The notes: generated from the letters alone by a model not told the origin. DNA of 64,000 bases from Centroberyx gerrardi (GCF_048128805.1 NC_136002.1:34069678-34133677); one strand, 5' to 3'. Positions 21,954 to 33,762 are shown, numbered from the stretch's first letter. Numbers and translations: made by a program.

Positions 21954-22640
21954 ATGACAGGTGACCGTAGACCAAGAAAGAAAAACTTCACGCATGAAGA
22001 AATTATTATCCTCCTCAAAAAATACAAACAAAACAAAGAAGCTTTGGAGTCCAAATTCAACACTTTCACAACAAATAAAAGAAAACAGCAAATATGGGAA
22101 GACATTACAGAGGCCATAAATGCAAAGGGAGTGGAACACAGAGAAATTAAAGATATAGGGAAGAAATGGAGCGACCTGAAAATGCAAGCTGTTGAGGATT
22201 TTCCACGTGCCAACAGGAGGTGGACCAAAACCTGACATGGGGCCATATTCAACACTGGTCCTAGACATTGTTGGGGAAGACTCCCCCTCTGTCATTGGTA
22301 TTGTACGTGGTCCTGAGAGAGAGCCTGCAGAGAACATACAGCAGCCCTCCAGAGAAGCTCCAACACCCCTGCTTTCAGCAGAGACCCTCCTTGCTCCACC
22401 TACAGCACCCCTTTCACCTCCAGCATCGGCAGCACCCCTCTTACCAGAGATGGATGTAGATGACAGTGCTCATCCTCAAGCACTGTCATCACAGGATAGG
22501 TTTTTTAAAAATATAACCACGAGGAAGAAAATATTTAAAAAGCCTTTATTGTATTTTTTTTTTTTTAATATTTTCTTCCTCGTGGTTATATTTTTATATT
22601 TGGAGTGCCTGAATTGTCCTTTTGTTTGTAGCACTATTTT
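21954..22640 (+). pseudogene. PIF/Harbinger Myb/SANT-like accessory gene (NAIF1-like), frameshifted
   Basis: From ATG 21,954 the frame gives RPRKKNFTHEEIIILLKKY followed by a helix-rich Myb/SANT-like domain ('QQIWEDITEAINAKG', 'DIGKKWSDLKMQAVEDF'), as in the DNA-binding partner protein of Harbinger transposons. It stops at 22,235. Another frame (22,192-22,686) carries the expected continuation TGGGPKPDMGPYSTLVLDIV GEDSPSVIG, then a Pro/Ala-rich linker. A single frameshift near 22,200-22,225 therefore splits the gene. No Harbinger DDE nuclease is seen nearby. Confidence 0.7.
22506..22596. repeat. 30-bp perfect inverted repeat (hairpin)
   Basis: 22,506-22,535 is the exact reverse complement of 22,567-22,596, with a 31-base loop that includes a T run. 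It lies at the 3' end of the Harbinger-type gene, between it and the minus-strand LINE. Confidence 0.9.
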
Positions 22641-24158
22641 TCCCCGTTTTCCAAGAGCACCCGATACATTTTTGATCCCAGTTTGACAATATAGAGCAAC
22701 CAGTCATTTCCTTTTTTCAGAGCCTGGAAAGTGTTGACTCTTGCATTACAAAACAAGTCACTTGCACTACACCACCTAGGTATTTTAAGCAATATCCGCA
22801 TACAATCATTATAGGCAACCTGAAGCTTATGTATGCTCACCTTTTTAAACTTAGCCCACAAGGGGGCAGTATAGAGAGGAGTGCAATATGCTCTAAAGAG
22901 ACTTATCTTAACATGGTCTGAACACATGTAGACTTTTCTTGCCAACATGTTAGCTTGAGCATATAATATACGGCGCTGCCTATACATGTCATCGTCATCA
23001 GACATTTGATCTGTAATGAAGTGCCCCAGATATTTTGTTTTATTACAAACACATAGCACTTGCCCTGACCAATAAAAATCTGGAAAGTTGAGGTCTTTAT
23101 CCCGTTTTGTTCTACATATCATGACAACACTCTTTTTAGCATTGTATTGCACATCATGTTTGATCCCATAATCAGAACATATATTCAGCAGCTGTTGAAA
23201 CCCAGCACTGCTCGGAGAAAGAACAGCCAGATCGTCGGCATACATAAGATGGTTTATTAGGGTGTTACCAATCATACAGCCAGTTTTGCAGCCTCTTAGT
23301 TGGTCAGATAAATCATTCATATACACGTTAAAGAGGGCTGGTGAAAGTATCCCCCCCTGTCGTACTCCATTACCAACGCCAAAGGGAGCGGAGACTCTAT
23401 TGCCCCATTTGACCTGCATACTCTGGTTGGCATACCAGTATGCCAAGATTCTTATCATGCTGTCAGGCACGCCCCTTTGACTCAATTTCATAAACAACTT
23501 TTGGTGATTAACTCGGTCAAAAGCCTTAGAGGCATCAATAAAGCTGATTAGAACAGAGGAGTTCTGCCTTCTGTACATTTCAATTACTTCTTTCACGGCA
23601 GAGATACATAAATCAGTACCATGCTTAGCCTTGAAGCCAAACTGGTTGTCTGTGGTACCAATATATTCACATAAACGATCTAATAGAATCCTTTCCAGAA
23701 CTTTGGATACACACTGGCTAGTGCAATTGGCCTGTAATTATCCAGGCTCCCAACCTTGCCAGCTTTGTTCTTGATGACAGGCACAAGAGTAACGGACGAC
23801 ATAGAGTCTGGCAACAGTCCATGAGTCATAAGGCCAGTAAAACAAATGGCAAGAAGCGCTGCAACTTTGGGCTTGCAAACTTAAGGTGCTCTGCAGTGAT
23901 TTGATCTAAGCCACTTGCTTTATTATCAGATAGCTGTGCTATTGCTTGATAGACCTCAATGGTTGTGATTCCCAATGTGTCACTGTTGGCAATATTGTCC
24001 ACTTTGTAGGGGTCCCTTTTAACACAGTTAAATAAAGCAGAGTAATGTTGCCTCCACAACTCAGCTATATTATCGGCTCCAGAAACTCCCTCTACAGTGC
24101 ATGGTAACAATGTGTTGTCCCTGTTCAGAGCTCTCACCTCCTTCCAAAAAGTTTAGTC
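22634..24158 (-). pseudogene. LINE reverse transcriptase, two open segments separated by a frameshift
   Basis: Segment 23,826-24,137 reads the RT N-terminal region: 'ITTIEVYQAIAQLSDNKASG' and LDQITAEHLKFASP. Segment 22,634-23,596 continues with FIDASKAFDRVNHQKLF, 'GVRQGGILSPALFNVYMNDL', the catalytic LMYADDLAVLS box, and a KTKYLGH thumb. Between them the minus strand still reads 'GSLDNYRPIALASVV' and 'TDNQFGFKAKHGTD'-like text, with frame breaks at about 23,600-23,830. Catalytic Asp residues are present, so decay is recent compared with the other LINE relics. It stops abruptly at 24,158-24,159 exactly where the inverted-repeat arm begins. The clade was not assigned; it differs from the L2-like pieces nearby. 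Confidence 0.8.
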
Positions 24159-24740
24159 AGCTTTTAAACTAGTCTCTCCTCATTGAACTGGTGTTGACTC
24201 GTTTGTCTGCCTGCTGGCCAAAACTGTCTAAAAGATAGGACTTGAACCAGTCGAGAGGTGTTCCAGTGACACGTACCCAGTGCTCAAGATGGCCAAGGAG
24301 GACAGCATGGTCAACTGTATCAAACGCTGCAAGAAGAGCTAGGAGGACCAGAATAGAGGGGAGCCCTCACCTGATGATAATAAATCGTTCATATCCCTGA
24401 AGAGGGAGCAGTTTCAGAACTGTGGTGGGCCCTAAAACCTGACTCAAGTTTTCACTAAAAAAAACACAGAATTTTTGAAGGACCTTTGCTAGGAAGGGGA
24501 GTCTCAAATTGAAGAGCTGGCTTTTTTAATAGGTTGAACAAGAGCATTTTTGAATGTAGGAACAGCACCTGTGGAAAGAGAACAATTTATAGCTTGCAGA
24601 ATAAAAGGACTGACTGTGTTAGAAACTTCTAAAAAACTTCTAAAAAAAAACATTAAACAGCACTTTGGGGTCGGAATGATTATTCTCAATGAGGTTGGCA
24701 AAATAAGCAGATCTGGAATTTTTAACCTCTGCATTATAGC
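24159..24740 (-). pseudogene. L2-like LINE relic forming the outer end of the left arm
   Basis: The minus strand reads 'FILQAINCSLSTGAVPTFKN' and ALVQPIKKASSS, then after breaks 'AFDTVDHAVLLGHLEHWVRV' and TGTPLDWFKSYLLDS. This is the RT palm neighbourhood of an L2-type element, with an internal deletion. The same relic is at 39,595-40,178 (+). Confidence 0.8.
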
Positions 24741-25222
24741 GTTTGATTACATTTGGATGTTAATATGATATGAGAATACTGTGATGAGGACATGGGTCAT
24801 ATGAACAGATTGTTTTCTATTAAAGGATACTTGGCTGGAATGGATTATTCTCATAATCAGAGTAAGGGAAGACATTAATAGGCTATACAAGTAAATATGT
24901 GGAGTTGTTGTTTTCTTATAATTTCGAAATCTTATTTGTCACAGATCTGGTGATAATTAGGTATGAAGTATTATTAGATGTTAGGGGTAGGGTTTGGGTT
25001 AGATCGGTATGAAACAGAAAAGACACAAAAGCACACAAATATACACAAAAAACATGAAAATGTGATACATTTGTCACCATGTCAATAATGGTATTTATTG
25101 GTAAAGCACAATGGAAACAAACAATTTCTGTAATATATTGTGAAAAGACAGATTCATAGCTGCAAAGGTAAACAAACTAGTGGTTTGACTTCAATCACTA
25201 CAGATATGATGGGCAAAACACT

Positions 25223-26155
25223 TCAAAACTGTCTAAATTTCCTTGTTATTATTTTGTATATGCTACATCGGATCTCTTGTGTTTTGATACCATAAATTAT
25301 TGGGTGCAATAAAGGAGGAATGACAACAAAGTTCATAGTTATAAATATATTTACCACTCTTGGAAGACTAAGACTTAAACGATTATAAATTACACCAAAA
25401 AAAGAAGCCACAGAGAAATTAATAAATGTCACCAGGTGAGGAGTGCATGTGCCTAATGCTTTCTTTTGAGACTCCTTTGAGGTTTTAAGGCTGACTATTA
25501 AAATATGAACATACGAAAGAACAACTATAAGAAAAGGTAGAATAATCAGACAGAATATTAAAAATAGACCATAGACATTGATAACAGTGCTTTTTTCACA
25601 GGAAAGATTCACAACTGCAAGGTTATCACATAAAAGCTTATCAATTGTGTGTTTGCACAGTTGAATTCTTGAAGTCAGATATACCTGGACTGCTATAAAT
25701 GAGCATGGAATTAAATATACCACTGCCAGTTAAAGCTTGACTTTAGTAGGTGTCATTATGGAGTGGTACTGCAAGGGCTTACAAATAGAAACATATCTGT
25801 CATAGGCCATCAGAGCTAAGATGCAATACACCCAGCAGCCATAGACATTGCTGAAAAATACCTGTGTTAAACATCCTTCAAGAGAACTTTCCTGCTTTTC
25901 CATAAGAAGATATTTCATGATAGGTGGACAGACAGATGAACTACCTATCACTCCACTTATGGCCAAGTTGACCAAAAGGATGTACATAGGTCTGTGAAGG
26001 CTCGACTCAATACAAATAACCAGCACAAGAAAAAGGTTAATACACAATATTGACATGTACAGAACAAAGATGAATATAAAAAATGCTAAATTATATGGAC
26101 CAGGTGGTCCATATACTGTGAAGATGACAGTGACTGTGGAAACAGAATTGTTCAT
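25223..26155 (-). pseudogene. Olfactory receptor pseudogene, single nonsense codon (copy 2 of the subfamily)
   Basis: The full 310-codon length is retained with no frameshift seen. Codon 142, TTA in the 38.2-kb copy, is TAA here (25,730-25,732), giving 141 residues (26,155 to 25,733), a stop, then open frame to 25,223. The stop lies at the TM4 entrance, just after TPTKVKL, so a translated product would lack TM4-TM7. Apart from this base the first 459 coding bases appear identical to the intact copies. The 3' half differs from the 38.2-kb protein at about seven residues (for example I/L, V/I, V/A, T/S, R/Q, R/W), and the C-terminal ends are otherwise alike. Inactivation is therefore very young, or was fixed after a recent conversion of the 5' half. 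A polymorphic null allele or a sequencing error is also possible. Confidence 0.9.
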
Positions 26156-28344
26156 AGTGGGACATTAAAACTGTCACACCATTATACAAACAAACATTGA
26201 TAACAGCAGTAATCTCAAACACTTAATTTAGAGCACAGATAACTGACATTTTCATCCACCAGCCAAAGTGACTGATGGATTCCAAAATACACAAGTCTGT
26301 TTCACTGGTTTACCAACCGATTCTCATTGTCACGATGCAGAAAAAAAACTCTGGAAGATTGTTGGTTACCTGCTAAATTGGCTGGTAAAATAGACAAATT
26401 TACCAGCCACAGCCAAAATGTATCAGCATTTCTCTGTTGACTGGTGTTAATTTCCCAGTCTGTGTATATGGGTGAATATAGGTTTGATCCCGATCCCCTC
26501 CTCCTCTGAACTTGGATCAGGTACTTCCCTTTTATAGTGAAGCGATTTATATTCCTGGCTTTTTTCCTTTGGGCTTCTGACATCAGAATATCATTCAGTT
26601 ATTCAGTCACAAACTTACTGGATACACAGGTAAAGGTTAGAGGTAAAAAACAAAAAAAGAGTAAAAAACAGTTTATCCATAGTATTCGCAAAAGTATTCA
26701 CAAAACCTAGAAATACAAAAGCACTGTCATATTCTTAGCATGCACAACAGTAACATCACTTTGGTTGCACTACAGCAGATAACTTTGCAAATGAACATTT
26801 GCAAAGTTATCATGCCAAACTTAGTGAATTAATTGAAGCGGAAATATGAAAAAAAGATTTAAATGAAGGTCTGGATCCCTACAAGATCGATAAAGCTAGT
26901 CTACGTCGAGATATGTGAACTAGGAAAACAATCCACAAAAATTGGAAAGCTTTTGTTATTTTCTTCCCTGGCGTGAAATCAAAGCAAAGACACCACCAGT
27001 TTTTAGGTGAAACAAATTTTGGCAGAATTTCTAATGATAAAAGAACGTTAAAAACAGTTCAGGGGATTACAAAGAATGAAAGTGTTTGTTCATCAAAATT
27101 TGGAATCACATGAGAATACATTTTCATGAACATTATGTTGTGTTGTAAAGATAAGGTGCCTCTAGCACCGTATGCCTTAAAAGCGGGTCGACTATACAAA
27201 TATTTTGTGTTCCCCATAGTGATAAAAAGATCACTACATTTCATCCCTCAGGTAGGACAGCCAAAGCGGGGTCTTTTGTGAGTCAAGGTGCAACTGCAGG
27301 CAACGGTGCAAGTTCATGGCACTAGCTCACTTGGGTGTGACCAACAGATTTTTAGAAATTTCAGAACCAGCGGTGCTGGTGCAGCGGGGGCACACCAGTG
27401 GTGCAGTTGTAAAAGGGATTGGATTAGCAGGAATACATTATCAGTACGTGTGGTAGGGGCTGGTGTTAAAGGTTACATTTGTAAAATTTCTGCTTTACTG
27501 AAGCATAATATGACTAGTTAATATCAGCTGGTTGCCGAATGGTAGTGAGTGAAACAAAGTGAACAGCTGGCACACGGCAGGAGATTTCTGCATTCAAAAA
27601 CACAGGAGCGGCCAAGCCTTGATTTGTTGCTGTAATGACATCGCTGACAATGGAGGTCAGCATTGGACCAGAAATTACCCATGGACCCTTTGATCAGGGC
27701 TCCCCTTAAATCAGCTCCCCTTATTCCCTTTAAAAGCCATGCGCTCGCCAACTTTTTAAGATGAATTCACGATTGTGGAGATAGTGAAATCCTTGTCCAA
27801 GACCATTTCTTGCTATATGCAGACTACGCAGGTGCGTTGGGTCCCCGCGACCGCTAGGGGGCCCTGTTGTGCCATTTTTTTTCTCCTTGAATATAAATGG
27901 ACACTTTTGGTAACCAAGCGTCCTCATGTGTTGATCTAAAACACATACATTATAAGCTCACAATGGCTAAAATAAAATGCATATATTGTATGTTTGATAG
28001 ATCAATAAGCAGCTTTTCTTCCGAGAGCTCTTTGCTTTACAAGCAAACCAATTTCAAAGTCATCATCAGATTCTCACGTATTGATGTACTACGTTGTTGA
28101 TGGCCTTTGGACAGATTACTATTCAGTATCTCACAGACACACTATGGCGTCCAAAAGGACGTATCCTTCGTTTTTATGGAGAATGTATTTCTACCAGTCA
28201 GCAATCAGTGTAAAGTTACCTGAACCACTGGCTAGCTAACATTAGCTAGGTACGAGCCAGCTATCTAGACGTAGCTAGCTAGCTAACCCTAATACGCATT
28301 ACGTTTTCAGAGCTGGCTAGGCTAGCTAACATGATCTATGGTAT

Positions 28345-28790
28345 CATGGGGTGCATTCCATTTGACCAAAATGCGTCCTCTCCTCCGTCCTCGCATCCTC
28401 GTCTCCTCGCTGACTCGGCATCCAAAAATGAGCCGCCATCATGAAGGACGTTCCAGTTGGTCAAAAAACACATGAAGGATCTTTCACGTCTCCTCGGGTG
28501 CATTGTTTTGTGTCTCCTCCTCCTTCTTTGCGACTTCGTCTCCTCGCTGACCCGGCATCCAAAAATGAGTGATGTTCCAATTGGTTAAAAGACGCATGAA
28601 GGATCCTTCAAGTCTCCTCGCCTCCGTCCTCCAATAAGGCGTGGTCGGAGGATACTCAGGTGTATCCTAGGTGTATCCTCAGGTGTAGGTGCGGAAATAA
28701 TGAGTGAAGTCAATTAACCATTGGCATGTGCGGATATAAGCCCGCCTCCATACCATCAGAAAACGTGCGGACATTGGCAGAAAAAAAATT
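28345..28790. repeat. Two-copy tandem repeat at the inner edge of the left arm
   Basis: About 28,407-28,500 and 28,536-28,622 share 'cgtctcctcgctgac(t/c)cgg' then 'catccaaaaatgag', followed by 'gttcca(g/a)ttggt' and 'catgaaggat'. The unit is about 130 bases. The flank to 28,790 has no gene. Confidence 0.6.
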
Positions 28791-29298
28791 CACAGGTGTA
28801 AGTAGCCCCAACTTGTTATATTCTTCAAACAGAAATAGCATAGGTTTTAAATGTTAGCCGAACATTTGTTAATGAAGGGTTATACGTTAAATGTTCCTAT
28901 ACTGACAGATCTGTGGTAGTTGTAGGATGTCAAACTTTTCCCAAATAGGCATCAGTAAATGAGCTTAAGGCTTGAATGTGATTATAGGGACAGAGGAGAC
29001 GCACCAGCTGATCCTCCAGCGCATAGAGAGGGTGAGTGGGGGGCAAGTAGGTAGAAGGTCTACGACCAAAATGTCGCTACATTAAATTGTGATTTGCAAG
29101 AGGATGGTGTGCGGGAGCCATATATATTTTTACGTTTTTTTTTTCTCCCAGCACCCATGACTGAGCAAACTTTATTCAATGACTGCGACTGCGTGTCATT
29201 CTGCGTGTCACCCTTACACTACTGAGGAAGCCAACAAGCGCTCTGCTGCCCCGAGCAAGAAGTCACATACTTCCTGCGTATTCGTGTTTTACACTTGA

Positions 29299-30530
29299 GT
29301 GACGGAATCTACCTGTACCATGCCCCCACTTACCTCGCCACTGAAGTGTAGGAGTTGTCTCAGCCTAAGCCAAAAGGTTGCTGAACTGGAAAGCAGAATC
29401 TCCATTCTCTACCAACTTCAGAAAGAGGAAGAGGTCCTAGACTCTATGGTAGCATCTCTGCATGGCACAGGTGGCCTCGACTCCACAGTCCCTTGGATGG
29501 GGTGCTCCACCAGGCAGAGTAACCCATCACCTCCTCCAGTTCAGGCTGATATGGAGCCATGGGAAAACCTTGGGGCAAAGCCCAAGTCCTGGCCCTGCTC
29601 GACTCCCCGTGCACCTGAGCCCTGGTCCATGGTTGTGGCTGTCAAGCGATATGGAAAATGTAGAACAAATTCCCGATCTCCTCCACCTCAAAATTTCCAC
29701 CTTAGCAACAGGTTCCATGTGTTAGACGGGCTGCCTACATCCAATCCAACCGTAAGCCCCTCTCCCTCTGCGACTGCTGTCTATCCCCCTGGGATTCCTA
29801 GGAACAAAGCCGGGCTTTCAGCTTGCCCCCCCAGGGCTTTCTCCTCCACAGTCAGGACGATCGTCACCGAGGTCGGGCACTCCGGCCGTCTCGCGGGCCC
29901 CTTCGCAGATGCCTCCGCAGTCGGACCGACCAACACCGAGGCCGGGCGGGAAATCTGCCATACGAGGCGCTGTCTAATCGCGGATGCTGTCTCAGTTAGG
30001 CCGTACGGCTGCCTTGCAGGAAACAGCTCCCCCACGGTCATCGGTTCTCCTCCATCCACCCCCAGCTACCCTGGTCATCGGGGACTCCATCGTCCGGGAC
30101 ATTAGGTACGAACATGCAGTCACACATTCCTTCCCTGGTGCTACAGTGCCCGACATCCTGGAGAAACTTCCAGGCTTACTAGATAGTTTTTCATCCATTA
30201 AGAGAGTGATTGTACATGTGGGCACAAACGACACTAGTCGACAACAGTCTGAGTTGACGAAAGATGATTTTATCCGCCTTTTTAATTTCTTGAAAAGTTG
30301 TGGAAAATCTGCTTTCATCTCCGGTCCAATCCCCACTTTAGCAGGATTCTTAGCCTCCACACTTGGCTTCAGTACACATGCAGCACAACCTAGGCTAAAT
30401 TGACAATTTCAATTTAGTTTGGGATCACTCTTCCTTGTTTGGAAGAGACGGGTTGCACCCAAACAAGCTGGGTACTCGCATGCTAGCGGCTAACCTGTTC
30501 CACACTATACTGTCTTCCCCACGTGATTGA
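29299..30530 (+). pseudogene. L2-like LINE ORF1 with coiled coil and GDSL/SGNH-type esterase domain, frameshifted
   Basis: The first frame (from 29,299; first ATG 29,320) has CRSCLSLSQKVAELESRISI leading a short coiled coil, then 'SPPPQNFHLSNRFHVLDGLP', typical of the linker before the esterase in fish L2/CR1 ORF1. A second frame takes over near 29,985 with the esterase: LVIGDSIVRD (block I Ser), 'VIVHVGTNDT' (block III) and SGPIPT. After another break comes RDGLHPNKLGTRMLAANLF (C-terminal D..H), ending in TGA at 30,528-30,530. The catalytic Ser and Asp/His motifs are visible, but at least two frameshifts break the gene. In intact elements this protein is thought to act with the LINE RNA particle. 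Confidence 0.75.
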
Positions 30531-30744
30531 CTGTTTACATCAAATGTCACTTCTTCTACTGTGCCCACATCTCCTGTTGGCGCAAGCTCCCCCATCACGC
30601 CTGGATGTGTCAAAGTGTCTCCCATAACCACTGTCGTCACGGTTCGTAAGTCAGCTAAATATCACCCCTCCCGTGTCAATTCCAGAACTCTGATCCATAT
30701 TCCCTGCAAACGATTGCAGTCTATACAGCCTTCCCCCTGTGGGA

Positions 30745-31278
30745 AATTTGCACTTTTTAACGCCAGATCGCTTTTAAATAAGACTTTTATATTGAATGAC
30801 TTTATTACTTCTACATTCTTTTGACTTGACTCAATTTGTAAATGAGCCTACTCACAAATTTGGTCACACATTAGATTTAGTGCTATCAAAAAATATTGAC
30901 ATTTATGTTTCAAAAGTTGCTGATATGGCCATCTCTGATCACTTTTGTGTCTCTTTTGATGCTACAGTACATCCCACCAAGAATAAGGTTTTGCTTACTG
31001 TTAAGAAACATCATCTGGATGCCTCTGCTGTGACTAAGTTTTCTAATATTATAAATCATCCTGATAAGTCCCTTCCTTCTGGTGGCTCTATACATGATCT
31101 GGTTGATAATTTTAATAGTCAGCTTACAGGTGCACTTGACACCGTTGCACCTTTAAGAGAGAATAAACTGTTCTCTAAACATTCTGTCCCTTGGAAAAGC
31201 AGCTCTCTCCGTGAATTAAAAAGAGAATGTAGGAAAGCAGACTTAAGCAGACTTATTGAAATGCAATGGCCTGTATAA
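30745..31278 (+). pseudogene. L2-like LINE ORF2 5' fragment, endonuclease with internal deletion
   Basis: 'FALFNARSLLNKTFILNDFI' starts an apurinic-type endonuclease, but within about 20 residues the text jumps to TQFVNEPTHKFGHTLDLVLS and 'VADMAISDHFCVSFDATVHP', near the C-terminal end of that domain (SDH box). The central catalytic part is deleted. 'SVPWKSSSLRELKRECRKAD' is the usual linker before the RT, which is missing. It is the continuation of the ORF1 just upstream. Confidence 0.75.
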
Positions 31279-31349
31279 TATGGTCAAATTAATAAAAAGA
31301 ATTGGCACACTTGTTCCTGTAATTATTATTAGAGGCCATTAGCCTACTA

Positions 31350-31458
31350 GATGGCATAAATGACTATTTATTGAAATGTACTTGGATCGGCCGATCCACT
31401 TGATCAAGTACTCAGTACTCGGATCGGTTCTCAAAAAATGGTATCGGTGCGTCCCTAA
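31350..31458. mobile_element. hAT-like terminal fragment
   Basis: 'cggatcggccgatccact', 'tactcagtactcggatcgg' and the end 'ggtgcgtccctaa' match the style of fish hAT ends (TAGGGATGCACCGAT-like). Only one end is seen. Confidence 0.45.
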
Positions 31459-31461
31459 TTT

Positions 31462-31563
31462 TAACCGTTTCAGTCTGGTTTTAGATGCTTCCAAAACAGG
31501 ATTTGGCGCAGTACTATACCATGGAGGGAAACTCTGGGTCATCGCCTACGGGCCAGAACACTG
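31462..31563 (+). pseudogene. Ty3/gypsy-type RNase H fragment
   Basis: The plus strand reads FNRFSLVLDASKTGFGAVLY then HGGKLWVIAYGPEH and a stop. It matches the first RNase H strands of gypsy polymerases ('F.L.TDAS..GLGAVL.Q...G....IAY.S'). Only about 33 residues remain. Confidence 0.6.
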
Positions 31564-32060
31564 ACTATATTTACATGGACAGCAATAATCTAATATTAAC
31601 CTGATTAAAACAATTATTACCTTAACCTGAATAAAGTCATATTCAGAGTAAGCACAATTGCATTAAGATGATACATGTGGAGTCAGTGCCGGTTCTGACC
31701 ACCAGGGGGCCTAAGCAAAAACAAAAAAGTGCCACACAGGATAATGACGCTACCGGCTGATGTCACCTGTCCGGAGCTAGTTAGTTTGGTTTCATACAGA
31801 CAGCTTGACACATGGATACAGACCAGCTAACCAGCTAATCGGCATTACCTAGCTAGACAGTGCCATATCATTTGCACCTAACTACACCTACTTACAATTA
31901 AACACCTGCTAGCTAATTAATGAAAATATTGCTGTCCAAGTAAACGTAGTCACTGTCGCAAAAACAAATTGCAACTTGCACTCTCAAGTTACTAGCCTTA
32001 AAGTGGACTGTGTGTAGAGAAATTCAGAGATTACCTCTTATATGCGCTCCATTTTAGATC
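31564..32060. other. Non-coding spacer DNA
   Basis: Around 31,683 'cagtgccggttctgaccacc' followed by 'agggggcct' resembles a hAT terminus, but no partner was found. TAGCTAG-rich DNA follows. No gene. Confidence 0.4.
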
Positions 32061-32277
32061 AACAATCCTAGAGCTCCCATGAATAGCATTATCTCCAGCT
32101 TACTCCACATAGAGCCAAGCAAAGTCTTTGAGTACACACTGGTTTTTGTAAATAATTTCAGCAGATTTACACAAGTCTATCCTACCCGAAATAAGTCCGG
32201 AAAGACTGCTGCAGAGAGGGACTTTGATGATTTCATCCCTGGGTTTTGTGAATACTTTTGTGAATACTATGGATAGG
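32061..32277 (+). pseudogene. Ty3/gypsy-type integrase fragment
   Basis: The plus strand reads '[20 protein letters not shown]' [20 protein letters not shown] and then a diverged end before a stop. This resembles the integrase core around the second catalytic Asp ('D......NVLVVTDHFTRFAQAYPTR'), but the Asp-Thr pair is changed to FVNNF. It is therefore a dead remnant of about 70 residues. Confidence 0.55.
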
Positions 32278-32329
32278 CTGTTTTTCCCACGGCGCAGCTG
32301 AGGGCATCACGAGGCAAATTCAGGTCAGT

Positions 32330-32930
32330 CAGTCATTCAGTCAGTCAGGTAACGCTTAGTGAGATGATGCGCTTCGTCAGATGGTCTCTAGAGGGCGTTT
32401 TTGACTGTGAGATGCAGTGTTTCCCATACAGAGGCACAAAATCAAAAGTTGGTCAGTGTAAAGGAATGGATCTAAATCGATCTCTAATGCACCTGATGTC
32501 GCATCATGTCATGTCTGTAATTTGGAGATGTACAGACAGCAGACCAGCAGACTGAACTCAGTCCACAGACAAAAGTGAAACTTAACATTGCAGTTAGTAA
32601 CAGGGATTTGCAGACAGTAACTCGTCTTCGCTGCCCTACAAACTTTAACGGTAGGTGATGTCATCTTGCGGTAATTAAGTAACGTTAGTGGAATTAGGCA
32701 ATTTAACCGTGTTGCAGTGCTTCAGTACATAGAATTGAACACACGCCGTGGGTCTGTACAAGATCTGTGTTTGTTTACTGTCTTATACAATATATACTGT
32801 AAGATAGGCTATAGGAAATATGAGATGCCTGCAATATTTTATGTAATAAAGTATACAATAAAACGTCAAAAAAAAATGCCGTGATGACGGTAATAAGGTC
32901 AACCCCGCGGTAGGTGTCACATGACCGGGG
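32330..32930. other. Probable outer hAT sequence and non-coding spacer
   Basis: 'cagtgtttcccatacag' at 32,415 is the mirror of 'caacctgtgggaaacactt' at about 34,180-34,198, suggesting the ends of a larger hAT-like element. No clear 8-bp duplication was seen. A run of CAGT repeats lies at 32,322-32,348. Confidence 0.4.
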
Positions 32931-33762
32931 CAGTGTCGGCGCTAGAACAAATATCCAGGGGGGGCAAGAGGCTTATAGCGGGGGGGGGGCACCAAATTAC
33001 TGGCAAGTGGCAACGTAGTTGTGCATAGTGAAACCATTCGGTGGTATGCTCCCCAGGAGAAATTTTTAAGAAAAAAAAACACAAAAATAGTGCATTCTCA
33101 TCGCTTTCATAATAATCTGACTAAAAACACAAGGAGAAATCGCTTAGCTAAGTTAGGTGTAAATAAATGCAAGGACACGCACGTTTTACATTGACCGAAA
33201 TGTTTTACTCAAAACACACATAAGGTAACACATAACGAGGTCACAGCAAACTGACAACACAGACAAAATATCCAAATAATCTCACTGTGTTCGTATTTGC
33301 GGACTGAATGTTAAATAAAAAGAACACTCTCCCAGGGGCATGGATTTTCATGGATTTGCATATACCAAATAATTACGCCAGTCAGTGGCCAGTATGCACA
33401 CGATAACAATGTTATTTAGGCCTATACAGGCTTACATAAAAGTTCACTTAAGTAGAAAATGCATTACCATTAGAAGAGCTGTAGTCTGTGACTGGAGGTG
33501 CTGAATTTGCGCAGCACAAGGTCCTTCCAACTCAAAACATAAAACGTAAAACGACGACGTAAAAACGTAAAGCGTTAGGTCAAAGCGTTGTAAAAGCTTT
33601 ACAGTGGATTTCAGATTTTCAGTCATTTACAATGGATTTCAGACATCGCTAGAGTTACACTGATGGGAGAAAACATTGACATGCTTTTATACAAGTGAGG
33701 GGGCACAGTGAATGAAGTGGGGGGGCACTGCCCCCTGGTGCCCCCTCGTAAAGCCGACACTG
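32931..33762. mobile_element. Non-autonomous hAT element, complete, 832 bp
   Basis: Begins CAGTGTCGGC and ends GCCGACACTG (10-bp perfect terminal inverted repeats), flanked on both sides by GACCGGGG (32,923-32,930 and 33,763-33,770). The 8-bp duplication and CA...TG termini are hAT hallmarks. No transposase is present. The target 'tgaccggggtattgcggtaa' is itself repeat-like and runs to an 'accgtcacagccctag' terminus at about 33,804, so this is a nested insertion. Confidence 0.9.

Larger units (their letters stand above)
24159..28344. repeat. Left arm of a large inverted repeat (4,186 bp)
   Basis: Reverse complement of 34,609-40,178 minus insertions. The outer end is 'agcttttaaactagtctc' and the inner end is 'catgatctatggtat'. 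The arm contains, from the outside in, an L2-like LINE piece, an OR pseudogene (minus) with its 5' flank, and 2 kb of unrecognised DNA whose short frames recur exactly in the right arm. Differences from the right arm are sparse substitutions plus three indels of about 80, 88 and 1,257 bases. Confidence 0.95.
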
